Shown: positions 14,187 to 24,582, counted from the stretch's first letter. The stretch: 42,715 bases of DNA from QNFN01 sp964195335 (GCA_964195335.1 CAXMPC010000107.1:1-42715); one strand, 5' to 3'. Notes: generated from the letters alone by a model not told the origin. Made by a program: numbers and translations.

Positions 14187-15980
14187 CTAGGCCGTGGCAG
14201 CAGACGGTTCCGTGATCTCCGCTGGCTGTTCGTCACCGTAGATGTTGCAGAAGCGGAGTTCTTCCGGGTAGGGGTAGAAGTCGACAACGACCCCGTCGGC
14301 CACCTGCTGTTGGATCTGCTGCCAATGGTTGGCGTCGAGCAGGCCGCGGTGATGCTTCATGAACAGGCTGCGTACCATCGGCGAACCGAGCAGGAAGTGC
14401 TCGAACTCCTCGGGGAAGATGTCGTTCTTCGCCACCGGATACCACGGTTCGCCGGACATTTCGTACTCGGGGTACGGGCACGGTGGGATGTGGCGGAAGT
14501 TGCAGTCGGTGATGTACTCGATTTCGTCGTAGTCGTAGAAGACGACGTGGTGATAGCGGGTGACACCGAAGTTTTTCCACAGCATGTCGCCGGGGAAGAT
14601 GTTGGCGCTGGCCAGCTCGCGGATGGCGTCGCCGTATTCGAGCACCGCGTGCTCGGCTTCGGCCTCGGTGGCGCGGTCGAGGTAGATGTTCAGTGGCACC
14701 ATGCGTTGCTCGACGTAGAGGTGCTTGATCACCAGTTGGCCGTCCTCCTCCTCGATCTGTGACGGTGCCAGTTCGTGTAGCTGCGCCAGCAGGTCCGGGT
14801 CGAAACGGTCTACCGGCAGCGCGACGTCGGAGAATTCCAGCGTGTCGGCCATGCGCCCGACCCGGTCGTGTTGCTTGACCAGCAGGTACTTCTCCTTGAC
14901 CGTCTCCCGGTCGACCTCTTTCGGCGGCAGGATGACATCCCTGATCAGTTTGAACACGTACGGGAACGACGGCAGCATGAACACCAGCATCACCATGCCG
15001 GGGATGCCTGGGGCGACGATGAAATTGTCGCGCGAGTGGTAGAGGTGGTAGTAGAGGTCGCGGTAGAAGTTGGTCTTGCCCTGTTTCTGCAGCCCGATCA
15101 TGGTGTAGAGGTCGCCCTGCGACTTGGTCGGCATGATGCTGCTGAGGAACTGCACGTAGGCTGACGGCACCTCCATGTCGACCAGGAAATAGGCCCGGTT
15201 GAGACTGAACAGCACGTTGATGTGCGCCACCTCGAGCAGGATGGTGTCGATGTAGAGCTCGTCGTTGTCGTCGTGCAGCACCGGAATCACGAACGGGTAG
15301 ACCTTGTGGCCGTTGATCACCTTGCCGACCACGTAGGCCGCCTTGTTGCGGTAGAACGGCGAGGTCAGCACCTGGAGCTGGTGGTTGGCCTCGGGCTTCG
15401 GCCGCTTGCCGCCGAAAAAGCGCAGCACCAACTCGCGTACCCGACGAATGTCGCGTTCGAGGTTGGCGAACGGCCGTGACCAGCCGAAGTCCAGCAGCAT
15501 CTGCCGCATCGGCTCGCGCATCTTCGGGTCATGGGGGTAGTAACAACGGTAGGTTGGCGGATCGGATTCGAGGTACTCGGTCGAGGTGGCCGGGCGGAAG
15601 AAAATGAAGTCGTTGTGGAAGTAATTCCGATGCATGATCTTGCAGAAGACCGTGTTGAAGAAGGTCTCTGCCAGCTCGGGCTGTTTGTGGTCGTTCAGCA
15701 GGCCGATGTAGATCAGCTTGACCTGCTGCCAGGTGCCGTCGTCGACCTCCGCGGCATTGAACTCGCCGTGGAGCCGGTCGACGACCTCGCGGGCGCGGTC
15801 GTCGTAGAACTGGATGCGGTCCTTGACCAGGCGGTGGACGCCATGCCAGTCGGCACCTTCGTACAGGGTCTTCGCCTCGCGACCGCAGGCGCGGAAGATC
15901 CGGTAGTGCTTCTCGAAGCCCATGATGATCGCCCGGGCGATGCCGTATGCGGTGGGATTCTGACCGGCAGGGATTTCCAT
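14187..15980 (-). CDS. aceK: Isocitrate dehydrogenase kinase/phosphatase
   Basis: 597 residues from the ATG at 15980; an open extension to 16223 is not supported, since the N-terminus AYGIARAIIMGFEKHYRIF already aligns with the family start. Bifunctional enzyme that phosphorylates isocitrate dehydrogenase to push isocitrate into the glyoxylate bypass, and reverses this. Visible landmarks are ADWHGVHRLVKDRIQFYDD, the ATP-binding segment APGIPGMVMLVFMLPSFPYV, VFYDYDEIEYITDCNF and EHFLLGSPMVRSLFMKHHR. In E. coli it is the third gene of aceBAK; here it is separate, divergent from rraA and on the opposite strand to aceA. No clear ribosome-binding site precedes 15980, so the start is the least certain part. 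Confidence 0.95.
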   Translation of the reverse strand: MEIPAGQNPTAYGIARAIIMGFEKHYRIFRACGREAKTLYEGADWHGVHRLVKDRIQFYDDRAREVVDRLHGEFNAAEVDDGTWQQVKLIYIGLLNDHKQPELAETFFNTVFCKIMHRNYFHNDFIFFRPATSTEYLESDPPTYRCYYPHDPKMREPMRQMLLDFGWSRPFANLERDIRRVRELVLRFFGGKRPKPEANHQLQVLTSPFYRNKAAYVVGKVINGHKVYPFVIPVLHDDNDELYIDTILLEVAHINVLFSLNRAYFLVDMEVPSAYVQFLSSIMPTKSQGDLYTMIGLQKQGKTNFYRDLYYHLYHSRDNFIVAPGIPGMVMLVFMLPSFPYVFKLIRDVILPPKEVDRETVKEKYLLVKQHDRVGRMADTLEFSDVALPVDRFDPDLLAQLHELAPSQIEEEDGQLVIKHLYVEQRMVPLNIYLDRATEAEAEHAVLEYGDAIRELASANIFPGDMLWKNFGVTRYHHVVFYDYDEIEYITDCNFRHIPPCPYPEYEMSGEPWYPVAKNDIFPEEFEHFLLGSPMVRSLFMKHHRGLLDANHWQQIQQQVADGVVVDFYPYPEELRFCNIYGDEQPAEITEPSAATA

Positions 15981-16108
15981 GCTGTTCTCGGGACGACGGA
16001 GAAAAATCAATTTTACCCTATCGCCCGGCACGGGACCGACGTGCCCACAGAATCGTGGCGTGGTAAAAAACCGCTCTTGTTGGCAGCCCATCCAGGCGAG
16101 GAGTAGGC

Positions 16109-16587
16109 ATGGAGTTCCTGACTGCAGACCTCTACGACGATTACGGCGACACGCTGCAGGTCGTCGCCCCGCTGTTTCGCGATTTTGGTGGCCGGCTTCG
16201 CTTCCATGGGCCGGTGACGACACTGAAGGTCCACGAAGACAACAGCCTGGTGCGCGAGGTGCTCGGTCAGTCCGGGGAGGGGCGGGTCCTGGTCATCGAC
16301 GGTGGCGGATCGCTGCGCTGCGCGCTGCTCGGCGACAACCTGGCGCGGATGGCTGCGGCCAACGGTTGGGCCGGTGTGGTGGTCAACGGCTGCATCCGCG
16401 ACGCGGTCGAGATCGGCAAGCTGCCTTTGGGGGCCAAGGCGCTTGCCACCCATCCGGCCAAGAGCGTCAAGCGGGGAGAAGGGCAGGCCGACCTGGAACT
16501 GTGCTTCGCCGATACCAGCTTCGTACCCGGAGCGTGGCTCTACGCCGATGAGGACGGCATGGTCGTCGCCTCCGGGGAACTCGCAGC

Positions 16588-16591
<4 letters not shown>
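16109..16591 (+). CDS. rraA: RraA-family protein (regulator of RNase E activity)
   Basis: 160 residues, the usual RraA size, beginning MEFLTADLYDDYGDTLQVVA after GAGGAG. Conserved segments are FHGPVTTLKVHEDNSLVREV, VLVIDGGGSLRCALLGDNLA, NGWAGVVVNGCIRDAVEIG and GLWLYADEDG-like GAWLYADEDGMVVAS. In E. coli RraA binds RNase E and dampens mRNA decay. GCIRD with Arg-Asp is shared with HMG/CHA aldolases, and many RraA homologues retain such a site, so a residual aldolase activity cannot be excluded. It converges on purD and the two stop codons overlap by 3 bp. Confidence 0.9.
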
Positions 16592-17880
<1,289 letters not shown>

Positions 17881-17917
17881 TGCCGTCCCCTTGTCGTTGC
17901 CGTTGTAGGGCTCGGTA

Positions 17918-17965
17918 TGTGGGTCGGGCTTGAGCCCGACATGTCGGACTGAAGTCCGACCTACA
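17918..17965. repeat. Tandem-hairpin intergenic repeat between purH and purD
   Basis: Two adjacent 18-bp palindromes: GTCGGGCTTGAGCCCGAC (17923-17940) and GTCGGACTGAAGTCCGAC (17943-17960). They are variants of each other and each forms a perfect 8-bp stem with a 2-nt loop. The unit is bounded by TGTGG and CCTACA, so the whole element is also roughly palindromic. This is typical of REP-like elements. In an mRNA it would form two stem-loops between the purH and purD cistrons and could stabilise the upstream message. Confidence 0.75.
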
Positions 17966-18006
17966 TGAAGAGCCGCAGTAGCGTGGCGCGTGTTGTCCGT
18001 TTCGCC

Positions 18007-19569
18007 TCAGTGCCTGAAGTGCCGCATGCCGGTGAAGACCATCGCCATGCCGTGCTCGTCGGCGGCGGCTATCACCTCTTCGTCGCGCATGGAACCGCCC
18101 GGCTGGATCACCGCGCCGATGCCGGCCGCAGCGGCGTTGTCGATGCCGTCGCGGAACGGAAAGAAGGCGTCGGAGGCCATCACCGCCCCGGGCACCTCGA
18201 GGCCGGCATGCTCGGCCTTGATGGCGGCGATGCGCGCTGAGTTGATCCGACTCATCTGCCCGGCGCCGACGCCGATGGTCTGCATCTTGCGGCCATAGAC
18301 GATGGCGTTGGACTTGACGAACTTGGCCACCCGCCAGGTGAACAGCAGGTCGCGCATCTCCTCGGTGGTCGGTTCGCGCCGGGTGACGACGCGGAGGTCG
18401 CCGTGCAGTTCCAGGTCGGCGTCTTGCACCAGCAGGCCGCCGGTGACGCGCTTGAAGTCGAGGCGGGCGGCCGTTGCGGCCGTCCAGGCGCCGCACTCGA
18501 GCAGGCGCACATTCTTCTTGGCCGCGACTACGGCGCTTGCCTCGGCGCTGACCTTAGGGGCGATGATCACCTCGACGAACTGGCGTTCGACGATCGCTTC
18601 GGCGGTGGCCGCGTCGAGCTCGCCGTTGCAGGCGATGATGCCGCCAAAGGCCGACTCGGGGTCGGTGGCGTAGGCGCGGTCGTAGGCCTCGAGCAGGGAG
18701 TCGGCGACGGCGACGCCGCACGGGTTGGCGTGCTTGACGATGACGCAGGCGGGTTGGTCGGCGAACTGCTTGACGCACTCGAGCGCGGCGTCGGTATCGG
18801 CGATGTTGTTGTAGGAGAGTTCCTTGCCCTGCAGCTGCCGGGCGCTGGCGATCGACGCCTCGCCGGCCGGCCGCTCGACGTAGAAGGCGGCGGACTGGTG
18901 CGGGTTCTCGCCGTAGCGCAGTGTCTGGGTACGGGCGAACTGGCTGTTGAAGGTGCGCGGGAACGGTTCCGGTTCGCTTTCGCCGCAGCGTGCCCCGAGG
19001 TAGTTGGCGATGGCGCCGTCGTAGCCGGCGGTGTGCTCGAAGGCGCTGGCGGCGAGGCGGAAGCGGGTGGCAGCGCCGACCGCGCCGTCGTTGGCAGCCA
19101 TCTCTTTGAGCACGGCGGCATAGTCGGTCGCGTCGACCACCACCGTCACCGCGGCGTGGTTCTTGGCCGCCGCGCGGAGCAGCGTCGGCCCGCCGATGTC
19201 GATGTTCTCGATCGCGGTCGGCAGGTCGCAGTCGGGCCGGGCGACGGTCTCGCGGAACGGGTAGAGGTTGACCACCACCAGGTCGATCGGGGCGATGCCG
19301 TGCTCTTCCATCACCGCCTCGTCGGTGCCGCGGCGGCCGAGGATGCCACCGTGGACCTTCGGGTGCAGGGTCTTGACCCGGCCGTCCATCATCTCCGGGA
19401 AGCCGGTGTGGTCGGAGACCTCGATTACGTCGAGGCCGGCCTCGGCCAGCAGGCGGGCGGTGCCGCCGGTGGAGAGCAGTTCGACGCCGCGTTCGGCCAG
19501 TGCGCTGGCGAAATCGACGATGCCGGTCTTGTCGGAGACGCTGAGCAGGGCGCGCCGGATCGGGTTCAT
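18007..19569 (-). CDS. purH: Bifunctional AICAR transformylase / IMP cyclohydrolase
   Basis: 520 residues from the ATG at 19569 (GAGGC upstream); an extension to 19797 overlaps fis and is rejected. The last two steps to IMP. The N-terminal cyclohydrolase domain has ALLSVSDKTGIVDFASAL, STGGTARLLAEAGLDVIEVS, GRVKTLHPKVHGGIL. The C-terminal transformylase has LRYGENPHQSAAFY, the catalytic VKHANPCGVAVAD (Lys-His) and SDAFFPFRDGIDNAAAAGI. It is 58 bp downstream of fis and probably in one operon with dusB, fis and purD. Confidence 0.97.
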   Translation of the reverse strand: MNPIRRALLSVSDKTGIVDFASALAERGVELLSTGGTARLLAEAGLDVIEVSDHTGFPEMMDGRVKTLHPKVHGGILGRRGTDEAVMEEHGIAPIDLVVVNLYPFRETVARPDCDLPTAIENIDIGGPTLLRAAAKNHAAVTVVVDATDYAAVLKEMAANDGAVGAATRFRLAASAFEHTAGYDGAIANYLGARCGESEPEPFPRTFNSQFARTQTLRYGENPHQSAAFYVERPAGEASIASARQLQGKELSYNNIADTDAALECVKQFADQPACVIVKHANPCGVAVADSLLEAYDRAYATDPESAFGGIIACNGELDAATAEAIVERQFVEVIIAPKVSAEASAVVAAKKNVRLLECGAWTAATAARLDFKRVTGGLLVQDADLELHGDLRVVTRREPTTEEMRDLLFTWRVAKFVKSNAIVYGRKMQTIGVGAGQMSRINSARIAAIKAEHAGLEVPGAVMASDAFFPFRDGIDNAAAAGIGAVIQPGGSMRDEEVIAAADEHGMAMVFTGMRHFRH

Positions 19570-19627
19570 TGGGAGCCTCTCGTGCGTGGCCGTGCCGACC
19601 GGCGGCAGGACCACCGGGGCGAGGCCG

Positions 19628-19900
19628 TCAGTCCAGTTGGTAGAGCTTGAGCTTCTTGCGCAGCGTGCTGCGACTGATGCCGAGGTACTCGGCGGCGTGG
19701 CTCTGGTTGCCGCGCGCGTACTGCATGACGCCCTCGAGCAGCGGTCGTTCCATCTCGGCCAGCACCAGCTGGTAGAGGCCGCCGGGACGATCGCCATCGA
19801 GGTCGCTGAAGTACTTGTCGATCGCCGTACGGACGCAGTCCCGCAGCGGCTTGCCGACCCCTTGTTCGGTGACGGCCGGTTTCTTGTCGGCGCGCTTCAT
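19628..19900 (-). CDS. fis: Nucleoid protein Fis
   Basis: 90 residues. The C-terminal HTH GNQSHAAEYLGISRSTLRKK is nearly identical to that of enteric Fis; the preceding PLLEGVMQYARGN is also conserved. The N-terminus, which in E. coli carries the beta-hairpin arms for inversion, is divergent. The ATG overlaps the dusB stop as ATGA, the classic dusB-fis operon. Fis is a growth-phase-dependent DNA-bending protein and would be made with the tRNA-modifying enzyme and purine genes, all needed in rapid growth. Confidence 0.95.
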   Translation of the reverse strand: MKRADKKPAVTEQGVGKPLRDCVRTAIDKYFSDLDGDRPGGLYQLVLAEMERPLLEGVMQYARGNQSHAAEYLGISRSTLRKKLKLYQLD

Positions 19901-20880
19901 GCCGCCAGCGCCGCGTCACCGACACGGGCGAAGTAGTCGTCGACCAGGGCCAGCTGGTGGCTGCGGTTGTCGGCGCGGACCACCTGGTTGCGGAACGCCG
20001 AGGCGTCACGCAGGCCACGGCTGTACCAGGCGGCGTGCTTGCGTGCCATGCGCACGCCAGTCACCTCGCCATAGAAGTCATAGAGCGCTTCGAGGTGCTC
20101 GACCAGCAGGTCGCGGATGGCAGCCGGGGTCGGTGCTGGCAAATGCTCGCCGGAGGCCAGGTAGTGCTCGATCTCGGCGAAGATCCACGGTCGACCCTGG
20201 GCGGCGCGACCGATCATGATGCCGGCGGCGCCGGTGATATCGAGCACGGTACGTGCCTGTTCCGGGGTGCGGATGTCGCCGTTGGCGATCACCGGGATGG
20301 TGACCGCGTCGACCACCTCGCGGATGGTGCCGTAGTCAGCCTGGCCGCTGTAGCCGTCGGCGCGGGTGCGGCCGTGGACCGCCAGCGCCTGGATCCCCGC
20401 CGCCTCGGCGAGGCCGGCGATGGCTACGGCGTTGCGCGAATCGTGGTCCCAGCCGGTACGGATCTTGAGCGTCACCGGCACCTCGACGGCCGTGACAACC
20501 GCCTCGAGGATGCGCGTGACCAGTGGCTCGTCGCGCAGCAGGGCCGAACCGGCCTGGACGTTGCAAACCTTCTTCGCCGGGCAGCCCATGTTGATGTCGA
20601 TGATCTGGGCACCGTTGTCGACGTTGATCCGTGCCGCCTCGGCCATCATCGCCGGATCGGTGCCGAGCAGTTGCACCGATCGGGGTGTTGGCTCGCCGCG
20701 GTGGTCCGCGCGGCGTCGGGTCTTTTCGCTGCCCCACAGCAGGGAGTTCGACGAGACCATCTCGGACACGGCGAGGCCCGCGCCGAAGCGGCGGCAGAGC
20801 TGGCGGAAGGGGCGGTCGGTCACCCCGGCCATCGGTGCCAGGACGAGGTTGTTGCGCAGCCTGTAGGGGCCGATTCTCAT
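19897..20880 (-). CDS. dusB: tRNA-dihydrouridine synthase B
   Basis: 327 residues. FMN-dependent reduction of uridine in the D-loop of tRNA. TIM-barrel start VLAPMAGVTDRPFRQLCRRF; catalytic cysteine in INMGCPAKKVCNVQAGSALL; VTLKIRTGWDHDSRNAV; AVHGRTRADGYSGQADYG and IGRAAQGRPWIFAEI complete the Dus pattern. First gene of the dusB-fis pair. The 87-bp spacer from the DUF3426 gene suggests it may have its own promoter, but no convincing boxes are seen. Confidence 0.96.
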   Translation of the reverse strand: MRIGPYRLRNNLVLAPMAGVTDRPFRQLCRRFGAGLAVSEMVSSNSLLWGSEKTRRRADHRGEPTPRSVQLLGTDPAMMAEAARINVDNGAQIIDINMGCPAKKVCNVQAGSALLRDEPLVTRILEAVVTAVEVPVTLKIRTGWDHDSRNAVAIAGLAEAAGIQALAVHGRTRADGYSGQADYGTIREVVDAVTIPVIANGDIRTPEQARTVLDITGAAGIMIGRAAQGRPWIFAEIEHYLASGEHLPAPTPAAIRDLLVEHLEALYDFYGEVTGVRMARKHAAWYSRGLRDASAFRNQVVRADNRSHQLALVDDYFARVGDAALAA

Positions 20881-20967
20881 CGCTCGCGGGGGTCCGTATA
20901 GGGGTGGAAAAATGGGGCGCCCATGTTACCCGCAACCGTGGCGGGGATAAAGAGAGTGGCGCAGGAA

Positions 20968-21816
20968 TCAGAGGAAATCGAAGTTGTAGCTGACCGCTTC
21001 GGGGCCGGGGTCGAGCAGTTCGAGGACCACCTGCACCGGAATGTCGGGCGGCAGCCGCTCGGCGGTGCCGCGATTCGCGCCAAGGTACTCGGCCGGCTGG
21101 AACCGGCGTTGGGCGAACCATTGTTCGTCGAGGCTGGTGAAAGTGAGTTGCATCACCGGGAAAGGTTGGGTGTACGGCGCGCGGTTGACGATGGTGACGT
21201 CGACCAGCAGGCCGTTGCCGAAGCGTGGATGGGCACGGATATCGCGGGCGAGGATCTCTACCCGGTCGGGATCACGCAGTGCCGGCAGGCGGCAGCCGGC
21301 GAGTTCGCAGCCGCGCTCGAGCCACGGCCGCAGTTCGGGCGCGGCGAGCAGCGGCTCGCGCAGGCCGAGGACCAGTTGCATTCCGAGCAGGCCGAGCAGC
21401 ATCACGTTGGCGAAGGTCAACAGCAGGGTCCTGCCCGGGTGGGACGCGCGCCGTGGTCCCGGGGTCAGTTCCTGCTCGAGGCCGAGCACCTCCTCGGGTG
21501 CAGGGTAGGGCGCGGCGATACCGGGGTCGTAGCCGTAGAGGATGGTGTCGGGGTCGATAGCGATCGCGTCGCCACTCCCCGTCTCCGGCGGTTCCGGGGC
21601 CGCGGTCGTCTCGGCGGTGGCATCTTCGCGCACGGTGGCCCTGGTGGGGTCATCGGTCGCCGTCTCTGCCGGCTCACTGGTGTAGGCGGGGACCAGTTCC
21701 AGGCGGCCGTCGAACAGGGCGTCGCAGCAGCCGCAACGGACGATGCCGTCGGCCGCGTCGAGCGCATGCGATGGCAGTCGGAAGACGGTCAGGCAACTGG
21801 GGCAGTGGACGTGCAT
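20968..21816 (-). CDS. Zinc-ribbon and DUF3426 domain membrane protein
   Basis: 282 residues. The N-terminus is an MJ0042-type zinc ribbon, HCPSCLTVFRLP followed by VRCGCCDALFDG, giving four cysteines as two CxxC pairs. A linker rich in Ala, Glu, Pro and Thr follows, then one membrane helix (TLLLTFANVMLLGLLGMQLV) and a DUF3426 domain of about 130 residues containing VTIVNRAPYTQPFPVMQLTF. The family is common between prmA and dusB in gammaproteobacteria; function unknown. The layout suggests a cytoplasmic zinc finger tethered to a periplasmic domain. Confidence 0.85.
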   Translation of the reverse strand: MHVHCPSCLTVFRLPSHALDAADGIVRCGCCDALFDGRLELVPAYTSEPAETATDDPTRATVREDATAETTAAPEPPETGSGDAIAIDPDTILYGYDPGIAAPYPAPEEVLGLEQELTPGPRRASHPGRTLLLTFANVMLLGLLGMQLVLGLREPLLAAPELRPWLERGCELAGCRLPALRDPDRVEILARDIRAHPRFGNGLLVDVTIVNRAPYTQPFPVMQLTFTSLDEQWFAQRRFQPAEYLGANRGTAERLPPDIPVQVVLELLDPGPEAVSYNFDFL

Positions 21817-21862
21817 GGTCGGGACTCCTTGCCGTCAAAGGTAGCCGCGACAGCGACCGAAC

Positions 21863-22741
21863 TCAAAGGCGGCGGCCGTCGAGCCTTATCCAGCCGTCCT
21901 GTTCCCTGCGTTCGAGGTCGCCGCACCACGGGCGGTAGGCCTCGGCGACCGCGGCGGCCTGCTCCGGCAGGATGCCGGAAAGCACTAGGGCGCCGCCGGG
22001 GCGCAACCTGGCGGCCAGGTCAGGCGCCAGTTGCACCAGTGGCCCGGCGAGGATGTTCGCCACGATCAGGTCGCAGTCCATCTCCTCCGGCAACGCCTCG
22101 GGCAGGCAGGTGTGCAGCCGGTCGACGACGCCGTTGCGTTCGGCGTTGGCACGGGTCGCGGTCAGCGCCTGCGGATCGAGGTCGACGGCCCAGGCGGTTC
22201 CCGCGTCGAGCAGCAGGCCGGCGATGGCCAGGATGCCGGAGCCGCAGCCGTAGTCGAGCAGGGTGGCCGGCGCCGCGTGGCCATCGAGCCACTCCAGGCA
22301 GAGCGCCGTGGTCGGGTGGGTGCCGGTACCGAAGGCGAGGCCAGGATCGAGGTGCAGGTTGACCGCCGCCGGGTCGGGCGGTTGATGGCTGCTCGGGCAG
22401 ACCCAGAGTCGGTGTCCGAAGCGCATCGGCCGGAAGTTGTCGAGCCAGGCGCGTTCCCAGTCGCGCTCGGCCAGGGACTCGATTCGCCAGCCGGGGACGT
22501 CGCCGTCAAGCAGTCCGGCCAGGGTGTCGCGCAGTGGCGCGGGATCGTATTCGGGAGGGAACAGGACGCTGACGCGGTTGTGGGGCCAAGTGCGGATCTC
22601 GCCCGGCAGCGGTTCGTAGACCGGATCGTCGGCGGCGTCTTCGACCGTAACCGACAGCGCGCCGGCCTCCTCGCAGGCCGTGCCGACAGCCTCGAGCCTG
22701 GCTTCGGGGACCTCCAGCCTGACCTGTAGCCAGTGCGCCAT
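21863..22741 (-). CDS. prmA: Ribosomal protein L11 methyltransferase
   Basis: 292 residues from the ATG at 22741 (E. coli 293). It starts MAHWLQVRLEVPEARLEAVG. A GTG at 22765, just before the accC stop, would add eight residues and is less like the family. The SAM fold has FGTGTHPTTALCLEWLDG, LLDYGCGSGILAIAGLLLDA, AVDLDPQALTATRANAERNG and LIVANILAGPLVQLAPDLAA. It trimethylates L11 at several sites. It lies 24 bp after accC, in the conserved accBC-prmA arrangement. Confidence 0.95.
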   Translation of the reverse strand: MAHWLQVRLEVPEARLEAVGTACEEAGALSVTVEDAADDPVYEPLPGEIRTWPHNRVSVLFPPEYDPAPLRDTLAGLLDGDVPGWRIESLAERDWERAWLDNFRPMRFGHRLWVCPSSHQPPDPAAVNLHLDPGLAFGTGTHPTTALCLEWLDGHAAPATLLDYGCGSGILAIAGLLLDAGTAWAVDLDPQALTATRANAERNGVVDRLHTCLPEALPEEMDCDLIVANILAGPLVQLAPDLAARLRPGGALVLSGILPEQAAAVAEAYRPWCGDLERREQDGWIRLDGRRL

Positions 22742-22765
22742 GCTTGCGCTGCCGGCCGCTGGCAC

Positions 22766-24106
22766 TCAGCCGGCCAGCTGTTCTTCCAGGTAGTGGATGT
22801 TGACCCCGCCGACGGCGAAGCCGGGGTCGTCGATGATGCGTCGGTGTAGTGCGGCGTTGGACTTGATGCCGCCGATGACGATCTCTTTCAGCGCCTGGCG
22901 CATGCGCGACAGCGCGGCCGGGCGGTCTTCACCATGGGCGATCAGCTTGCCGATCAGCGAGTCGTAGTGAGGTGGCACGCGGTAGCCCTGGTAGATGTGG
23001 GAGTCGACGCGGATGCCAGGGCCACCCGGGACGTGCAGTTGGGTGATCTCGCCTGGCGACGGCAGGAAGCGCTCCGGGTCCTCGGCGTTGATCCGGCACT
23101 CGATGGCGTGGCCGCGGATGACGACCTCCTCCTGGCGGTGGCTCAGCGACTCGCCGGCAGCGATGCGCAGCTGTTCCTGGACGATGTCGATGCCGGTCAC
23201 CAGTTCGGTCACCGGGTGTTCGACCTGGATCCGGGTGTTCATTTCGATGAAATAGAACTCGCCATCCTGGTAGAGGAACTCGAAGGTGCCGGCGCCGCGA
23301 TAGCCGATACGGCGGCAGGCCTCGGCACAGCGCTCGCCTATCAGCTGGCGCACCTCCTCATCAATGCCCGGGGCCGGGGCCTCTTCGACCACCTTCTGGT
23401 GGCGGCGCTGCATCGAGCAGTCACGCTCGCCGAGGTGGATGGCGTTGCCATGTTCGTCGGCGAGGACCTGGAATTCGATGTGGCGCGGGTTGCCGAGGAA
23501 TTTCTCCATGTAGACCACGTCGGAACCGAAGGCCGCGGCGGCCTCGCTGCGGGTCAGGGAGATGGCGTCGAGCAGCGTGGCGGCGGTGTGCACTACGCGC
23601 ATGCCACGGCCGCCACCGCCGGCACTGGCCTTGATCAGCACCGGGTAGCCGATTTCCTCGGCCATGGCCATGGTGGCCTTGTCGTTGTCGTCGAGCGGGC
23701 CGTCGGAACCGGGGACGCAGGGGACCTTGGCCTCGCGCATGGCGCGGATGGCCGCGATCTTGTCGCCCATCATGCGAATGGTGTCCGGACGCGGCCCGAT
23801 GAAGGTGAAGCCGCTCTTTTCGACCTGTTCGGCGAAGTCCGCGTTTTCGGCGAGGAAACCGTAACCGGGGTGGATGGCGTTGGCGCCGGTGACCTCGGCG
23901 GCGCTGATCAGGGCGGGGATGTTGAGGTAGCTGGAGGTGGCGGAAGGCGGACCGATGCAGACCGTCTCGTCGGCGAGAAGCACGTGCTTGAGATCGCGGT
24001 CGGCGGTCGAGTGGACCGCGACGGTGCGGATACCCAGCTCGTGGCAGGCACGGAGGATGCGCAGTGCGATTTCGCCGCGGTTGGCAATGACGACCTTGTC
24101 AAACAT
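22766..24106 (-). CDS. accC: Acetyl-CoA carboxylase biotin carboxylase subunit
   Basis: 446 residues from the ATG at 24106 (MFDKVVIANRGEIALRILRA). An extension to 24241 overlaps accB and is rejected. ATP-dependent carboxylation of biotin on AccB, first half of malonyl-CoA formation. Landmarks are AIHPGYGFLAENADFAEQVE, the glycine-rich KASAGGGGRGMRVVH, HIEFQVLADEHGNAIHLGER, DCSMQRRHQKVVEEAPAPGI and FYFIEMNTRIQVEHPVTE. It starts 8 bp after accB and is translated with it. Confidence 0.97.
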   Translation of the reverse strand: MFDKVVIANRGEIALRILRACHELGIRTVAVHSTADRDLKHVLLADETVCIGPPSATSSYLNIPALISAAEVTGANAIHPGYGFLAENADFAEQVEKSGFTFIGPRPDTIRMMGDKIAAIRAMREAKVPCVPGSDGPLDDNDKATMAMAEEIGYPVLIKASAGGGGRGMRVVHTAATLLDAISLTRSEAAAAFGSDVVYMEKFLGNPRHIEFQVLADEHGNAIHLGERDCSMQRRHQKVVEEAPAPGIDEEVRQLIGERCAEACRRIGYRGAGTFEFLYQDGEFYFIEMNTRIQVEHPVTELVTGIDIVQEQLRIAAGESLSHRQEEVVIRGHAIECRINAEDPERFLPSPGEITQLHVPGGPGIRVDSHIYQGYRVPPHYDSLIGKLIAHGEDRPAALSRMRQALKEIVIGGIKSNAALHRRIIDDPGFAVGGVNIHYLEEQLAG

Positions 24107-24114
24107 GATGTCGC

Positions 24115-24561
24115 TCAGCTGATGACGAACAGCGATTCCCCGTACTCGACCGGCTGGCCATTCTCGGCCAGGATCGCGGAGATCACTCCGGCGCGGTCGG
24201 ACTCGACCTGGTTCATCATCTTCATCGCCTCGATGATGCACAGGGTGTCGCCGGCGCTGACCGTCTGCCCGACCTCGACGAACGCCTTGGAGTTGGGGCT
24301 CGCCGCGGAGTAGAAGGTGCCGACCATCGGCGAATTGACGGCGTGGCCCTCGACTGCGGCTGGCTCCTCGCTCACGGCCGGAGCTGGCGTAGCCGGCACG
24401 GCACTCGGGCGGACTTCGGCGATCGGAGCGGGCTGCGGCGCCACCATGACCTGGGTCTGCTGGGTGATGCGGACCGACTCCTCACCCTCCTTGATCTCGA
24501 TCTCGGCGATGCCGGATTCCATCAGCAGTTCGATCAGCTTTTTGACCTTGCGGATGTCCAT
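24115..24561 (-). CDS. accB: Acetyl-CoA carboxylase biotin carboxyl carrier protein
   Basis: 148 residues. N-terminal domain starts MDIRKVKKLIELLMESGIAE; then a flexible Pro/Ala/Val-rich linker at about 40-75; then the biotinyl domain with the biotinylation site EAMKMMNQVES (biotin on the Lys of AMKM) and the thumb-like SPMVGTFYSAASPNSKAFVE. It follows aroQ by 21 bp and precedes accC by 8 bp. The aroQ-accB-accC order is standard in gammaproteobacteria. Confidence 0.97.
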   Translation of the reverse strand: MDIRKVKKLIELLMESGIAEIEIKEGEESVRITQQTQVMVAPQPAPIAEVRPSAVPATPAPAVSEEPAAVEGHAVNSPMVGTFYSAASPNSKAFVEVGQTVSAGDTLCIIEAMKMMNQVESDRAGVISAILAENGQPVEYGESLFVIS

Positions 24562-24582
24562 GTGGCTCTTCTCTCCGTGGGC

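Noticed and set aside
18403..19650. 415-codon open frame antisense to purH
   Set aside because: Shadow of purH, Gly/Val/Asp-rich, no ribosome-binding site or recognisable domain.
20923..22362. 479-codon open frame antisense to the DUF3426 protein and prmA
   Set aside because: Spans two real genes and their spacer on the other strand; arginine- and glycine-rich with no domain.
22934..24313. 459-codon open frame antisense to accC
   Set aside because: Shadow of accC; composition is that of a complementary high-GC frame and it has no family-like motif.
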